Positions 1 through 7,724 of a stretch of 64,000 bases of DNA are shown here, one piece after another. Position 1 is the first letter of the stretch. Every line of letters begins with the position of its first letter. The translations under genes and the position numbers were made by a program. The DNA comes from Methylocapsa acidiphila B2 (GTDB lineage Bacteria; Pseudomonadota; Alphaproteobacteria; Rhizobiales; Beijerinckiaceae), in NCBI RefSeq assembly GCF_000427445.1, contig NZ_KE386496.1:1964506-2028505 (forward strand), in the 5' to 3' direction. The notes under the pieces are model-generated. The model did no database searches. It saw nothing but the letters and a program-made list of their open reading frames with translations, and was not told the origin of the DNA.

Positions 1-588
1 TCGGCCGAAATGCTGGCGCTGGTCGCCTATGTCAAATTCCTTTCCTCGGGCGTCCAGCCGGGCGAAAGCCTTTCCGGGCTCGGCGCCGGCAAGATGCCCG
101 AACTCGACCGCGCGGCCGATCCCAAGCGCGGCGAGAAAATTTACGCCCGCGCTTGTCTCGAGTGTCACAACCCGAATGGAGCGGGCGTTCCCCGGAGTCC
201 GGAGGACATGGCCCTCGGCTATATTGTCCCGCCGCTCTGGGGACGCGACAGCTTCAATGACGGCGCGGGCATGGCGCGGCTCATCACGCTCGCGAATTTC
301 GTCCATTTCAACATGCCGCATGGCGCCGATTATCTCGATCCTCAGCTGTCGGTCGAAGAGGCTTGGGACGTGGCTGCCTATGTCGAATCGCAGCAGCGGC
401 CGCGCAAAGCGGGGCTCGACCATGATTTTGCAAAGAACTTGCTGGAGAAGCCGGTCGACGCGCCCTACGGGCCCTACGCGGACAAGTTCAGCGAGGCGCA
501 GCATAAATACGGGCCCTACGCGCCGATCCAGGCCGAGATCGAGCGGTTGAAGGCCGTTCCAGAAAAGAAGCCGAAGGAATCGCGATAA
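1..588 (+). CDS. TsdA-like cytochrome c (5' truncated by window edge)
   Basis: The frame is open to the left edge, so the true start lies outside; the first internal ATG is at 10. One CxxCH haem c motif (CLECH) is visible. It is followed by a PPLWG / SFNDGAGM block, an NMP motif and an EAWDVAAYV motif. This order is characteristic of the C-terminal haem domain of TsdA-type thiosulfate dehydrogenases/tetrathionate reductases, which act in the periplasm. The tail with two YGPYA segments also fits that family. The N-terminal haem domain and the distal ligand region are not in the window, so the exact enzyme activity cannot be confirmed. It converges with the arsenic operon on the other strand. 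Confidence 0.8.
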   Translation, partial: SAEMLALVAYVKFLSSGVQPGESLSGLGAGKMPELDRAADPKRGEKIYARACLECHNPNGAGVPRSPEDMALGYIVPPLWGRDSFNDGAGMARLITLANFVHFNMPHGADYLDPQLSVEEAWDVAAYVESQQRPRKAGLDHDFAKNLLEKPVDAPYGPYADKFSEAQHKYGPYAPIQAEIERLKAVPEKKPKESR

Positions 589-609
589 TTTCGGCGATAA
601 GAAACCGGG

Positions 610-1326
610 TCAAATTGCCTTCAACGCAGTGCGCTCCGCCAATTTCTCGGCGTCTTCCTTGCGCTCGCTGTAGCGACTCGTGAGGTAGCCTGCGCATCCG
701 CGCGTCAACAGGGTGAATTTGACCAGCTCCTCCATCACATCGACAACGCGATCATAGAAGGGCGACGGCTTCATGCGCCCGGAGTCGTCAAATTGCTCAT
801 AGGCTTTCGCAACGGACGATTGGTTCGGGATTGTTATCATCCGCATCCACCTGCCCAGCACGCGGAGCTGATTGACGGCATTGAACGATTGCGATCCGCC
901 GCTGACCTGCATCACGGCGAGCGTCTTGCCTTGCGTCGGCCGCACCGCGCCGATTGCGAGCGGAATCCAGTCGATTTGCGTTTTCATGATGCCGGTCATC
1001 GCGCCATGGCGCTCCGGGCTTGTCCAGACCTGCCCTTCGGACCACTCTGACAGCTCTCGCAGTTCTTGCACCTTCGGATGTTCGGCGGGGGCATCATCCG
1101 GCAGCGGCAGGCCGCTCGGGTTGAAAATCCGGGTCTCGGCGCCGAAGCTCTCAAGAAGGCGCGCGGCCTCCAGCGTCAGGAAACGGCTAAACGAGCGCTC
1201 GCGCAACGAGCCATAGAGGAGCAAGATGCGCGGCCGATGCGTCAGCGACTGCGGTTGCAGAGCCATGAGGTCTGGAACCTCGAACACGTTCGTCGCCACA
1301 TTCGGCAAGTCGATAAAATCAGGCAT
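610..1326 (-). CDS. arsH: ArsH, NADPH-dependent FMN reductase of arsenic operon
   Basis: The 238-residue protein has a flavodoxin-like FMN phosphate-binding loop ([13 protein letters not shown] near residue 36) and the ArsH-specific block [21 protein letters not shown]. ArsH enzymes are cytosolic flavoproteins that use NADPH and are linked to resistance to organoarsenicals. Length and motifs are normal for the family. The gene is last in the minus-strand ars operon and its start overlaps the stop of the arsC remnant (stop at 1319) by 8 bases, implying coupled translation. The family assignment is secure; the in vivo substrate is inferred. Confidence 0.95.
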   Translation of the reverse strand: MPDFIDLPNVATNVFEVPDLMALQPQSLTHRPRILLLYGSLRERSFSRFLTLEAARLLESFGAETRIFNPSGLPLPDDAPAEHPKVQELRELSEWSEGQVWTSPERHGAMTGIMKTQIDWIPLAIGAVRPTQGKTLAVMQVSGGSQSFNAVNQLRVLGRWMRMITIPNQSSVAKAYEQFDDSGRMKPSPFYDRVVDVMEELVKFTLLTRGCAGYLTSRYSERKEDAEKLAERTALKAI

Positions 1327-1513
1327 TCAACCTCACCACTTCCCCGTCTTCCTTTGTGAGGGAGGCGACGACAAGCTTGGCCCGCCCCGGCGGGTTCTTC
1401 AGATATTCGATGACAACTGGCTCCTCCCCGCTTTGGCGGATCATCGAGAGCGTGTTTCGAGAGGCGCTGCAGTCTGGATTGTGGTAGATCGTGACGGTCA
1501 TGGTCGGACCCAT
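1319..1513 (-). pseudogene. arsC: Internally deleted glutaredoxin-type arsenate reductase
   Basis: The 64-residue frame begins like a normal glutaredoxin-coupled ArsC: IYHNPDCSASRN contains the catalytic Cys and is followed by IEYLKNPPGRAKL. Family members are about 115-140 residues. Here residue 50 jumps almost directly to LTKEDGEVV, which resembles the extreme C-terminus of full-length ArsC (compare FFKEDGERVV in the intact copy at 19480). The sequence is therefore best explained by an in-frame internal deletion of roughly 80 codons that removed the substrate-binding arginines. It is probably inactive but retains the upstream reading frame that couples to arsH. An alternative start ATG is at 1501. 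Confidence 0.8.
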
Positions 1514-1672
1514 GTTTATTCATTCCTTTGATAAACCTGCAGCTGCCGGCGGCAATTCGACAGGTCCAGAAATTCAACCGTTGAGCTCGAGCACGTTGGC
1601 GTTTTTCAGATGGAGGGGCGCAGAGGCGGCTATTTGGGCTGCTCGATCACACCTGACACCCTCCCCCGAGGT

Positions 1673-2737
1673 TCACAAGGCCGGCTTCTCCTTTGCCGCT
1701 GTGAGGCGCACGGCAGCGCCACGCTCATACCAATCCTTGCTATGGTTGACGATCCAGACGACCGACAACATTACCGGGACTTCGATCAGCACGCCTACAA
1801 CTGTCGCTAAAGCCGCGCCCGACTGAAATCCGAACAGGCTGATCGCCGCAGCGACCGCCAGCTCGAAGAAATTGCTTGCGCCGATCAACGCTGAAGGGCC
1901 GGCGACGCAATGCTGTTCGCCGAGCGTCCGATTGAGGAGATAGGCGAACCCGGAGTTGAAATAGACCTGTATCAGAATGGGCACGGCCAGAAAGGCGATG
2001 ATGGCCGGCTGCGCTAGGATCTGTTCGCCCTGGAACCCGAATAGCAGAACCAGCGTGGCGAGGAGGGCGATGAGCGACAGCGGTTGCAAGGTCTTGAGCA
2101 ATGCGTCCAGGGCGCGCTGGCCATCCTCAGCGAGGAGACGGCGCCGCAAAAGCTGCGCTAAGACGACCGGCACGACGATATAAAGCGCGACGGAGACGGT
2201 CAGCGTCGCCCAAGGAACGGTGATGGCCGAAAGCCCAAGTAAAAGGCCGACGATCGGCGCGAAAGCCACGATCATAATGGCGTCGTTCAGGGCCACTTGA
2301 GAAAGGGTGAAATGCGGCTCACCCTTGGTCAGGTTCGACCATACGAAGACCATGGCGGTGCAAGGCGCAGCCGCGAGTATGATCAGCCCTGCTATATAGG
2401 AGTCGATTTGGGACGCTGGGAGGAAGGGCCGAAACAGATGGCCGATAAACAGCCAGCCCAGCAGTGCCATTGAGAAGGGCTTGATCGCCCAGTTGATGAA
2501 CAATGTCACACCAATTCCACGCCAATGGGCGCCAACGCGTCTCAACGCCGAAAAATCAATCCGAATCAGCATTGGGATGATCATCAGCCAGATCAAAACG
2601 GCGACCGGAATATTGACATGTGCTATTTCCGCCGCGCCGATCGCCTGAAACACACTGGGCGACAGATGGCCGAGAACAACGCCCGCGACGATGCATAGCG
2701 CGACCCACAGCGTCAGATAGCGTTCAAAGATGGACAT
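1673..2737 (-). CDS. acr3: Acr3-family arsenite efflux permease
   Basis: The 354-residue inner-membrane protein has about ten hydrophobic segments. The Acr3 signature AAAPCTAMVFVWSNL is present, with the essential Cys at about residue 126, and so is the downstream LNDAIMIVAFAP block. Acr3 exports As(III) using the proton motive force. ATG at 2737 is preferred over the longer frame to 2824 because the protein then begins MSIFERYLTLW as in the family, with an AGGGG ribosome-binding site about ten bases upstream. It lies between arsC and the arsC remnant and supplies the efflux step for arsenite made by arsenate reduction. Confidence 0.95.
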   Translation of the reverse strand: MSIFERYLTLWVALCIVAGVVLGHLSPSVFQAIGAAEIAHVNIPVAVLIWLMIIPMLIRIDFSALRRVGAHWRGIGVTLFINWAIKPFSMALLGWLFIGHLFRPFLPASQIDSYIAGLIILAAAPCTAMVFVWSNLTKGEPHFTLSQVALNDAIMIVAFAPIVGLLLGLSAITVPWATLTVSVALYIVVPVVLAQLLRRRLLAEDGQRALDALLKTLQPLSLIALLATLVLLFGFQGEQILAQPAIIAFLAVPILIQVYFNSGFAYLLNRTLGEQHCVAGPSALIGASNFFELAVAAAISLFGFQSGAALATVVGVLIEVPVMLSVVWIVNHSKDWYERGAAVRLTAAKEKPAL

Positions 2738-2831
2738 GATTGAGTTTGCCCCTGGGAGCGGCGCGACCGTTGAAATGCGTCGACATGGTTTGATGCAGCG
2801 GCCCGTTGGCGCCGCTGAGCGCAAGTCGCCG

Positions 2832-3359
2832 TCAGCTCGCCTTCGCCTGGCCAGCCGTCGAGCCCTCCATGCGGCCGATGTCGCGCAGCCGCGCGCCGAG
2901 CGCCATTTGATCTATGCTCTTCAACGGCAGTTGCGTGAATACGGAGATTCGGTTTTTGAGATAGCGGAAGGCCGTGACGAAGGCCGCTTCCTTTTGAATA
3001 TCCGTTCCCTCGACGGCCGCCGGATCTTCAATGCCCCAATGAGCGGTCACTGGTTGGCCCGGCCAGATCGGGCAGGTTTCGCCCGCCGCATTGTCGCAGA
3101 CCGTGAACACGAAATCCATTGTGGGCGCGCCGGGCGCGGCGAACTCCTCCCAGTTCTTCGAACGGAAGCCGGTCGCCGGATAGTCGAAGGACTGAAGCAC
3201 CCGCAAAGCGAATGGATTGACCGCGCCTTTTGGCTGACTGCCGGCCGAAAAGGCGTTGAATCGCCCCGCGCCGTCCTTTTTCAAAATGGATTCCGTGAGG
3301 ATCGAGCGCGCCGAATTGCCGGTGCAAAGGAAAAGCACATTGTAGACGCGATCAATCAT
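2832..3359 (-). CDS. arsC: Arsenate reductase, LMW protein-tyrosine-phosphatase type
   Basis: The 175-residue protein carries the P-loop CTGNSARS with nucleophilic Cys12 and Arg18. It also has the DP loop HWGIEDPA, whose Asp is the general acid. This is the low-molecular-weight phosphatase fold used by thioredoxin- or mycothiol-type arsenate reductases, unrelated to the glutaredoxin type found twice elsewhere in this window. It reduces arsenate to arsenite in the cytosol for export by Acr3. The start overlaps the end of arsR by 8 bases. The C-terminal 35 residues (RLRDIGRMEGSTAG) extend beyond the usual core. Confidence 0.93.
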   Translation of the reverse strand: MIDRVYNVLFLCTGNSARSILTESILKKDGAGRFNAFSAGSQPKGAVNPFALRVLQSFDYPATGFRSKNWEEFAAPGAPTMDFVFTVCDNAAGETCPIWPGQPVTAHWGIEDPAAVEGTDIQKEAAFVTAFRYLKNRISVFTQLPLKSIDQMALGARLRDIGRMEGSTAGQAKAS

Positions 3360-3708
3360 GATCCTTGACCTTCAAAGAGCAGCACGGCGCGAGATCGGCG
3401 ATCAGCGGCGCGCAGAGTTCAGAATTGCCGCCGCAACAATCCTTGACGAGAAACAACATCAGCTCGCGCAGACCGACGAGACTTGCCCGGTAGATGATGG
3501 ATCGGCTTTGGCGTTCGCCGGTGACGAGGCCGGCATTCGCCAACGCCGCTAGATGCGCGGACATCGTATTTTGTGGAACGCAGACGAGCCGGGCCAGTTC
3601 TCCCGCCGCGACGCCTTCCGGCTCGCGGGCGACGAGCAGCCGAAAGGTCGCGAGGCGCGTCGTTTGGGCGAGGGCGGCAAGAGCGGTTATGGCGGCTGTA
3701 TCATCCAT
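3352..3708 (-). CDS. arsR: ArsR-family metalloregulatory repressor
   Basis: The 118-residue winged-helix protein contains the DNA-recognition segment VPQNTMSAHLAALANAGLV. It is Cys-rich: Cys near residue 33, a CC pair in VKDCCGGNSELC and a terminal APCC. ArsR proteins dissociate from operators when Cys thiolates bind As(III). ATG at 3708 is chosen because it gives the normal N-terminus (MDDTAAITALAALAQ) and lies immediately beside a 20-bp palindrome. Upstream in-frame codons read through promoter sequence. No Shine-Dalgarno is visible, so the mRNA may be leaderless. First gene of the ars operon. Confidence 0.93.
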   Translation of the reverse strand: MDDTAAITALAALAQTTRLATFRLLVAREPEGVAAGELARLVCVPQNTMSAHLAALANAGLVTGERQSRSIIYRASLVGLRELMLFLVKDCCGGNSELCAPLIADLAPCCSLKVKDHD

Positions 3709-3743
3709 ATATCTAGAATAGTAGATATTACGGCCGCTGTAAA
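3709..3743 (-). promoter_or_regulatory. ArsR operator overlapping arsR promoter
   Basis: A perfect inverted repeat ATATCTA-N6-TAGATAT spans 3709-3728, immediately upstream of the arsR start codon. Reading the minus strand, TTTACA (3738-3743) and TATTCT (3715-3720) are separated by 17 bases and look like -35 and -10 boxes. The palindrome covers the -10, as expected for a self-repressing ArsR. The predicted transcription start falls at or next to the ATG. The palindrome is directly visible; promoter boxes and leaderless initiation are inferred. Confidence 0.7.
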
Positions 3744-3880
3744 GGTAGTCCTGCAATCTTAGCTGGTCTCTCAGGCCCACTAACCAGCTCTAAACTGAGC
3801 CACCGCCGCCCGCCGCCATTTTGCTCCCGCTGCAGCGGCATGTTAGGCCTCCCTTACCCACCCTCCAAAGAGCCAGCCCC

Positions 3881-5188
3881 ATGATTCCGCGCTACGCCCG
3901 CCCCGAAATGACCGCCATATGGGAGGCGCAGACGCGGTTTCGCATCTGGTTCGAGATCGAGGCGCACGCCTGCGACGCGCTCGCTGAGATCGGCGTCATC
4001 CCGAAGGATTCGGCCAAGGCGATCTGGGAAAAAGCCGGCCATGTGACCTTCGACGTCGCGCGGATCGACGAGATCGAAAAGGTCACCAAGCATGACGTCA
4101 TCGCCTTTTTGACTCATCTTGCCGAATTCATCGGCCCGGACTCGCGATTCGTCCATCAGGGCATGACCTCCTCGGACGTGCTCGACACCTGTTTGGCGGT
4201 GCAACTTTCCCGCGCGTCGGACATTCTGATCGCCGACGTCGATATTTTGCTCGCGGCCCTGAAGCGGCGCGCCTTCGAGCATAAATTGACGCCGACGATC
4301 GGCCGCTCGCATGGCATTCACGCCGAGCCCGTGACCTTCGGGCTCAAGCTCGCACAGGCCTATGCCGAATTTTCGCGCGCCCGCGAGCGGCTCGTCAACG
4401 CCCGCAAGGAGATCGCCACCTGCGCGATCTCGGGCGCCGTCGGCACCTTCGCCAATATCGATCCGCGCGTCGAGGCGCATGTGGCGGCAAAGCTCGGCCT
4501 CGCCGTCGAGCCGGCCTCGACCCAGATCATTCCGCGCGACCGCCATGCGATGTTCTTCGCGACCCTCGGAGTCGTCGCCTCCTCGATGGAGCGGCTCGCG
4601 ACCGAGATCAGGCATTTGCAGCGCAGCGAAGTGCTGGAGGCGGAAGAGTTTTTCAGCGAGGGGCAGAAAGGCTCCTCCGCCATGCCGCATAAGCGTAACC
4701 CGGTGCTCACTGAAAACGTGACCGGGCTCGCACGGCTCGTGCGCGGAATGGCGCTGCCGGCGATGGAGAATGTCGCGCTTTGGCATGAGCGCGATATTTC
4801 GCACTCCTCGGTCGAGCGGATGATCGCGCCCGACGCCACGATCACCCTGGATTTCGCCCTGGCGCGGCTCGCCAATGTGATCGACCGGCTCATCGTCTAT
4901 CCGGCCAATATGAAGAAGAACCTGGACCGGCTCGGCGGGCTCGTCCATTCGCAGCGCGTTCTGCTCGCGCTGACCCAAAAGGGCCTGAGCCGCGAGGACG
5001 CCTATGCTTTCGTCCAACGCAACGCTATGCCGGTCTGGCGCGGCGAAGGCGACTTTCTGACTCTCTTGAAAAAAGACCCCGAGGTGAGCAAGGCTCTGAG
5101 CGACGCCGAGCTCGAAGAGCTTTTCGACCTCGGCTATCATTTGAAAAATATCGACGTGATTTTCGAGCGCGTATTCGGCGAAGCCTGA
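3881..5188 (+). CDS. purB: Adenylosuccinate lyase
   Basis: The 435-residue cytosolic enzyme of purine synthesis cleaves SAICAR and adenylosuccinate, releasing fumarate. The fumarase/aspartase superfamily signature GSSAMPHKRNP lies around residues 264-274. The HGMTSSD-type block (VHQGMTSSDVLDT) and the TIGRSHGIHAEP segment with the catalytic His are also present. ATG at 3881 gives the family N-terminus MIPRYARPEM. The annotated-looking frame from 3821 adds 20 residues of non-conserved sequence. Length is standard. It is divergent from the ars operon. Confidence 0.97.
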   Translation: MIPRYARPEMTAIWEAQTRFRIWFEIEAHACDALAEIGVIPKDSAKAIWEKAGHVTFDVARIDEIEKVTKHDVIAFLTHLAEFIGPDSRFVHQGMTSSDVLDTCLAVQLSRASDILIADVDILLAALKRRAFEHKLTPTIGRSHGIHAEPVTFGLKLAQAYAEFSRARERLVNARKEIATCAISGAVGTFANIDPRVEAHVAAKLGLAVEPASTQIIPRDRHAMFFATLGVVASSMERLATEIRHLQRSEVLEAEEFFSEGQKGSSAMPHKRNPVLTENVTGLARLVRGMALPAMENVALWHERDISHSSVERMIAPDATITLDFALARLANVIDRLIVYPANMKKNLDRLGGLVHSQRVLLALTQKGLSREDAYAFVQRNAMPVWRGEGDFLTLLKKDPEVSKALSDAELEELFDLGYHLKNIDVIFERVFGEA

Positions 5189-5203
5189 CGCGCCTTCCTA
5201 CCT

Positions 5204-5836
5204 ATGGATTATGGCATGTCTTCCAACCTCGTCGATTTTGCGGAGCGGGCGCTTTCGCAAGGCATCAAGCGCGAGGAGATCGCCCGCGCCCTCTTCGCGG
5301 CGGGATGGCCGAAGGAGGAGATCGCGGCCGCGCTCGACGTCTTCGCCGAAGTCGATTTTCCCTTGCCGGTCCCTAAGCCGCAGCCGCATGTCTCGGCGCG
5401 CGAGACCTTTCTTCATCTGCTGCTCTTCACATCGCTTTATATTTGCATCTGGGCGTTGCTGACGATCGTTTTCACCTTCATCGACCAGTCCCTGCCCGAT
5501 CCTCTCGCCGATGCGCCCAATATTTTCGACTCGTTGCGCCTCGAAGTCGCAACGCTGATCGTTTTCTTTCCCTTGTTCCTAGCGATGTTTCGCCTCGCCG
5601 ACCGCAGCCGCGCCGATCCGGCGCGTCGGGATTCGAAGGTGCGGCGCTGGTTCGTCTATCTCACGCTTTTCGCGACCGCCGTGACCCTCGCCGGCGATGT
5701 CGTGAGCCTGATCTACGCCTATCTCAGCGGCGAGCTCGCCACGCGCTTCCTCTATAAGGTTCTTGCTCTCGCAGTGGTCGCCGGGGGCCTCTTCTTCTAC
5801 TTCCTCAACGACGTCCGCCAGGACGAAAGCGAGTGA
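5204..5836 (+). CDS. Membrane protein, DUF5671-like
   Basis: The 210-residue protein has a soluble N-terminal helical segment (residues 1-60, GIKREEIARALFAAGWPKEE) resembling a small putative-binding helix-hairpin. Four hydrophobic segments follow at about 66-90, 108-128, 148-170 and 180-200. This arrangement matches DUF5671-type membrane proteins of unknown role. An alternative start is ATG 5216. Its stop overlaps the start of the next small gene (GTGA at 5833-5836), so the two are probably co-translated. Function unknown. Confidence 0.8.
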   Translation: MDYGMSSNLVDFAERALSQGIKREEIARALFAAGWPKEEIAAALDVFAEVDFPLPVPKPQPHVSARETFLHLLLFTSLYICIWALLTIVFTFIDQSLPDPLADAPNIFDSLRLEVATLIVFFPLFLAMFRLADRSRADPARRDSKVRRWFVYLTLFATAVTLAGDVVSLIYAYLSGELATRFLYKVLALAVVAGGLFFYFLNDVRQDESE

Positions 5837-6033
5837 CCGCGCCGAGGGGGCGACGCGCAACCCTTATTTTCCTGACCGCGAGCACGGCGCTAGTCGCCGC
5901 CGCGATTGCGCTCGGACTCTGGATGGCGCCACGTTCGGCGCGACGCATCCTCGACCAGGACACAGGCCGAGTCTCGGTCCTCACCGGCGTCGCTCGGGCG
6001 GCATTGCCTTACGGCGGACGCGGCGCTGAATAG
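5833..6033 (+). CDS. Small single-pass membrane protein
   Basis: The 66-residue frame starts with GTG inside the stop codon of the preceding gene. One hydrophobic segment (LIFLTASTALVAAAIALGLWM, split here as residues 11-31) would anchor it in the inner membrane, leaving a basic and then Gly-rich tail. No family is recognised. The overlap and consistent high-GC third positions support it as real, but it is short and a start codon other than ATG is required. Confidence 0.5.
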   Translation: MTAPRGRRATLIFLTASTALVAAAIALGLWMAPRSARRILDQDTGRVSVLTGVARAALPYGGRGAE

Positions 6034-6134
6034 GCGGCTCTTCAAGAGTTGTCATATTTCTGTCTTTGCGCTGGCCTTTCGTGTAGGAAAGCCGTCCGAG
6101 ACGGCCGTTTCCCACACCGCAAAGCGGAGCATTC

Positions 6135-6779
6135 ATGAGCAGCGAAAATCGCCTTGACGCCCTGATCGGCCGGATCGTCGCGGACGACGCCCTTCATGCG
6201 AAATGGCTGAATACATTCTCTTTCCTCGAATATGTCGGGTTCCGCAAGATCGTGAAAAGCCAGAGAGCAGAGGCTCTGTCCGGCGCGGTGCTCAACCACG
6301 CGCTCGAGGAAGGCCGGCACGCATTGGGCCTCAAAAAGCTCGCGGTGAAGCTCGGAGGCCCCGAACTCGACAGCTATGCGCCGGAAGCCCTGCTTTGCGG
6401 CGATGAGGCGGAAGCCTATTTTCAGGATCTCGACGCCGCATGCGACGAGGCTTTGTCGGACCAGCCGGAAGCTGAGCGGGTCAAGCTCGTCTATTGCTAC
6501 GTCACCTGGCTTATCGAACGGCGCGCGCTCGGCGTCTATGGCGCCTATAAGGCGGCGATCGACGGCTCCGAGGTCGCCCGGAAGCTGGACGGTCTCTTGG
6601 CCGAGGAAAGCCGGCATCTGGCCGATGTCGAAGGCTGGCTCCAACAAGGCGACGCCGCTTTCGGGGAACGGTCCCGCGCGTTCGAGGCGATCGAAGGCGC
6701 GCTTTACGCCCGCTTCATCGAGGCGCTGGCCGGCGATCTCGCGCGCCGCGCGACGCAGGCGACGCCGGCCTCGGCCTGA
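6135..6779 (+). CDS. Ferritin-like diiron protein
   Basis: The 214-residue, all-helical protein has a complete set of diiron ligands: Glu32, Glu59-x-x-His62, Glu128 and Glu158-x-x-His161. This is the spacing of a ferritin-like four-helix bundle, so a diiron carboxylate centre is likely. No rubredoxin domain, signal peptide or membrane anchor is seen. The specific reaction cannot be assigned; ferroxidase, peroxidase or oxygenase roles are all possible. It is followed closely by a hydrolase gene on the same strand. Confidence 0.8.
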   Translation: MSSENRLDALIGRIVADDALHAKWLNTFSFLEYVGFRKIVKSQRAEALSGAVLNHALEEGRHALGLKKLAVKLGGPELDSYAPEALLCGDEAEAYFQDLDAACDEALSDQPEAERVKLVYCYVTWLIERRALGVYGAYKAAIDGSEVARKLDGLLAEESRHLADVEGWLQQGDAAFGERSRAFEAIEGALYARFIEALAGDLARRATQATPASA

Positions 6780-6800
6780 ACGGCGCCGGCGGCACATTCG

Positions 6801-7349
6801 ATGCGTTCTTCAGACGCCGACATTCTCATCCTGCCGGGGCTCGGCGGCTCCGGCCCGGATCATTGGCAGAAGCGCTGGGCGGCCAAGCTCCCGACGGCGC
6901 GCCTCATCTCCCAGGCGGACTGGGATCGGCCCATGCTCGACGCCTGGCGCGGCCGCATCGCGGAAGAGGCGGCGCAAGCCTCGCGGCCCGTCGTCCTCGT
7001 CGCGCATAGTCTCGGGGCGCTCGCGGCGGCCCATGCCGCGCCCTTGCTCGCCCACACGGTGAGAGGCGCTTTCCTGGTCGCCCCGCCCGCGGCGGAGATC
7101 CTCGCCGGAATCGAGGCAATCGATCCGGCCTTCCAAGCGGCGCCGCTCGGGCCCTTGCCTTTCCCCGCGCTTCTGATCGCGAGCCGCAATGATCCTTATG
7201 CGACTTACGAAGAGAGCGAAGCGCTCGCCTCGATTCTAGGCGCGGAGCTGGTCGACGCCGGCCTTTCCCGCCATATCAACAGCGAAAGCGGCCACGGCCC
7301 CTGGCCCGAGGGGCTGATGCGCTTCGCCGGATTTTTGAAGAGCCTATAG
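6801..7349 (+). CDS. RBBP9/YdeN-type alpha/beta hydrolase
   Basis: The 182-residue protein begins with LILPGLGGSGPDHWQKRW, typical of the RBBP9/YdeN serine hydrolase family. The nucleophile is Ser70 in VAHSLG, the acid is Asp131 in SRNDPY and the base is His165 in SGHGPWPEG. These hydrolases are small and cytosolic, and their natural esters are mostly unknown. It lies 21 bases after the ferritin-like gene and is likely co-transcribed. Confidence 0.9.
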   Translation: MRSSDADILILPGLGGSGPDHWQKRWAAKLPTARLISQADWDRPMLDAWRGRIAEEAAQASRPVVLVAHSLGALAAAHAAPLLAHTVRGAFLVAPPAAEILAGIEAIDPAFQAAPLGPLPFPALLIASRNDPYATYEESEALASILGAELVDAGLSRHINSESGHGPWPEGLMRFAGFLKSL

Positions 7350-7355
7350 CCGCTC

Positions 7356-7628
7356 TCACCAGACCGGAACCGGCGTCAGCCAATAGCCGACGCCGGGCGC
7401 ATAGGCCGGCTCGACCCGAATCGCCCGCGGCTGGGGATAGACGGGATAAGCCGGATAGGCGGCCGCGTAACCGTCATATCCGTCGTCGAACAACGGATCA
7501 TAGGATCGCAGCGACCCGTCCGGCATCACCCGGCTGTTGGTGATCGGCACATAGCCGCCGCCCCCGTCTGGAACCATCGCCGGCCCCGGCGCGAGCATAA
7601 CGCAAAAGAGAAAATAGCATGGAGACAT
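7356..7628 (-). CDS. Small exported Pro/Tyr/Gly-rich protein
   Basis: This is a 90-residue frame starting at ATG 7628 with AGGAG 7 bases upstream. A short hydrophobic start (CYFLFCVMLAPG) could be a signal peptide or lipoprotein-like leader; the Cys is too early for a normal lipobox. The mature part is rich in Tyr, Pro and Asp (YPAYPVYPQP) and ends GYWLTPVPVW. No family is recognised. The Shine-Dalgarno site is the main evidence that it is real. Confidence 0.6.
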   Translation of the reverse strand: MSPCYFLFCVMLAPGPAMVPDGGGGYVPITNSRVMPDGSLRSYDPLFDDGYDGYAAAYPAYPVYPQPRAIRVEPAYAPGVGYWLTPVPVW

Positions 7629-7724
7629 GGGCAACTCCTACGCAGCGTGTGATGTTGCAATCGCAATCCGCCGCCTGGGGTTCCCTCCCGACTTTCCGCT
7701 TGGTTTCGAAGCCGTCGCCTAGGC

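Noticed and set aside
3854-5140. 428-codon minus-strand open frame opposite purB
   Set aside because: It is the antisense shadow of a clear purB gene; its translation is rich in Arg, Gly and Asp and has no family motif.
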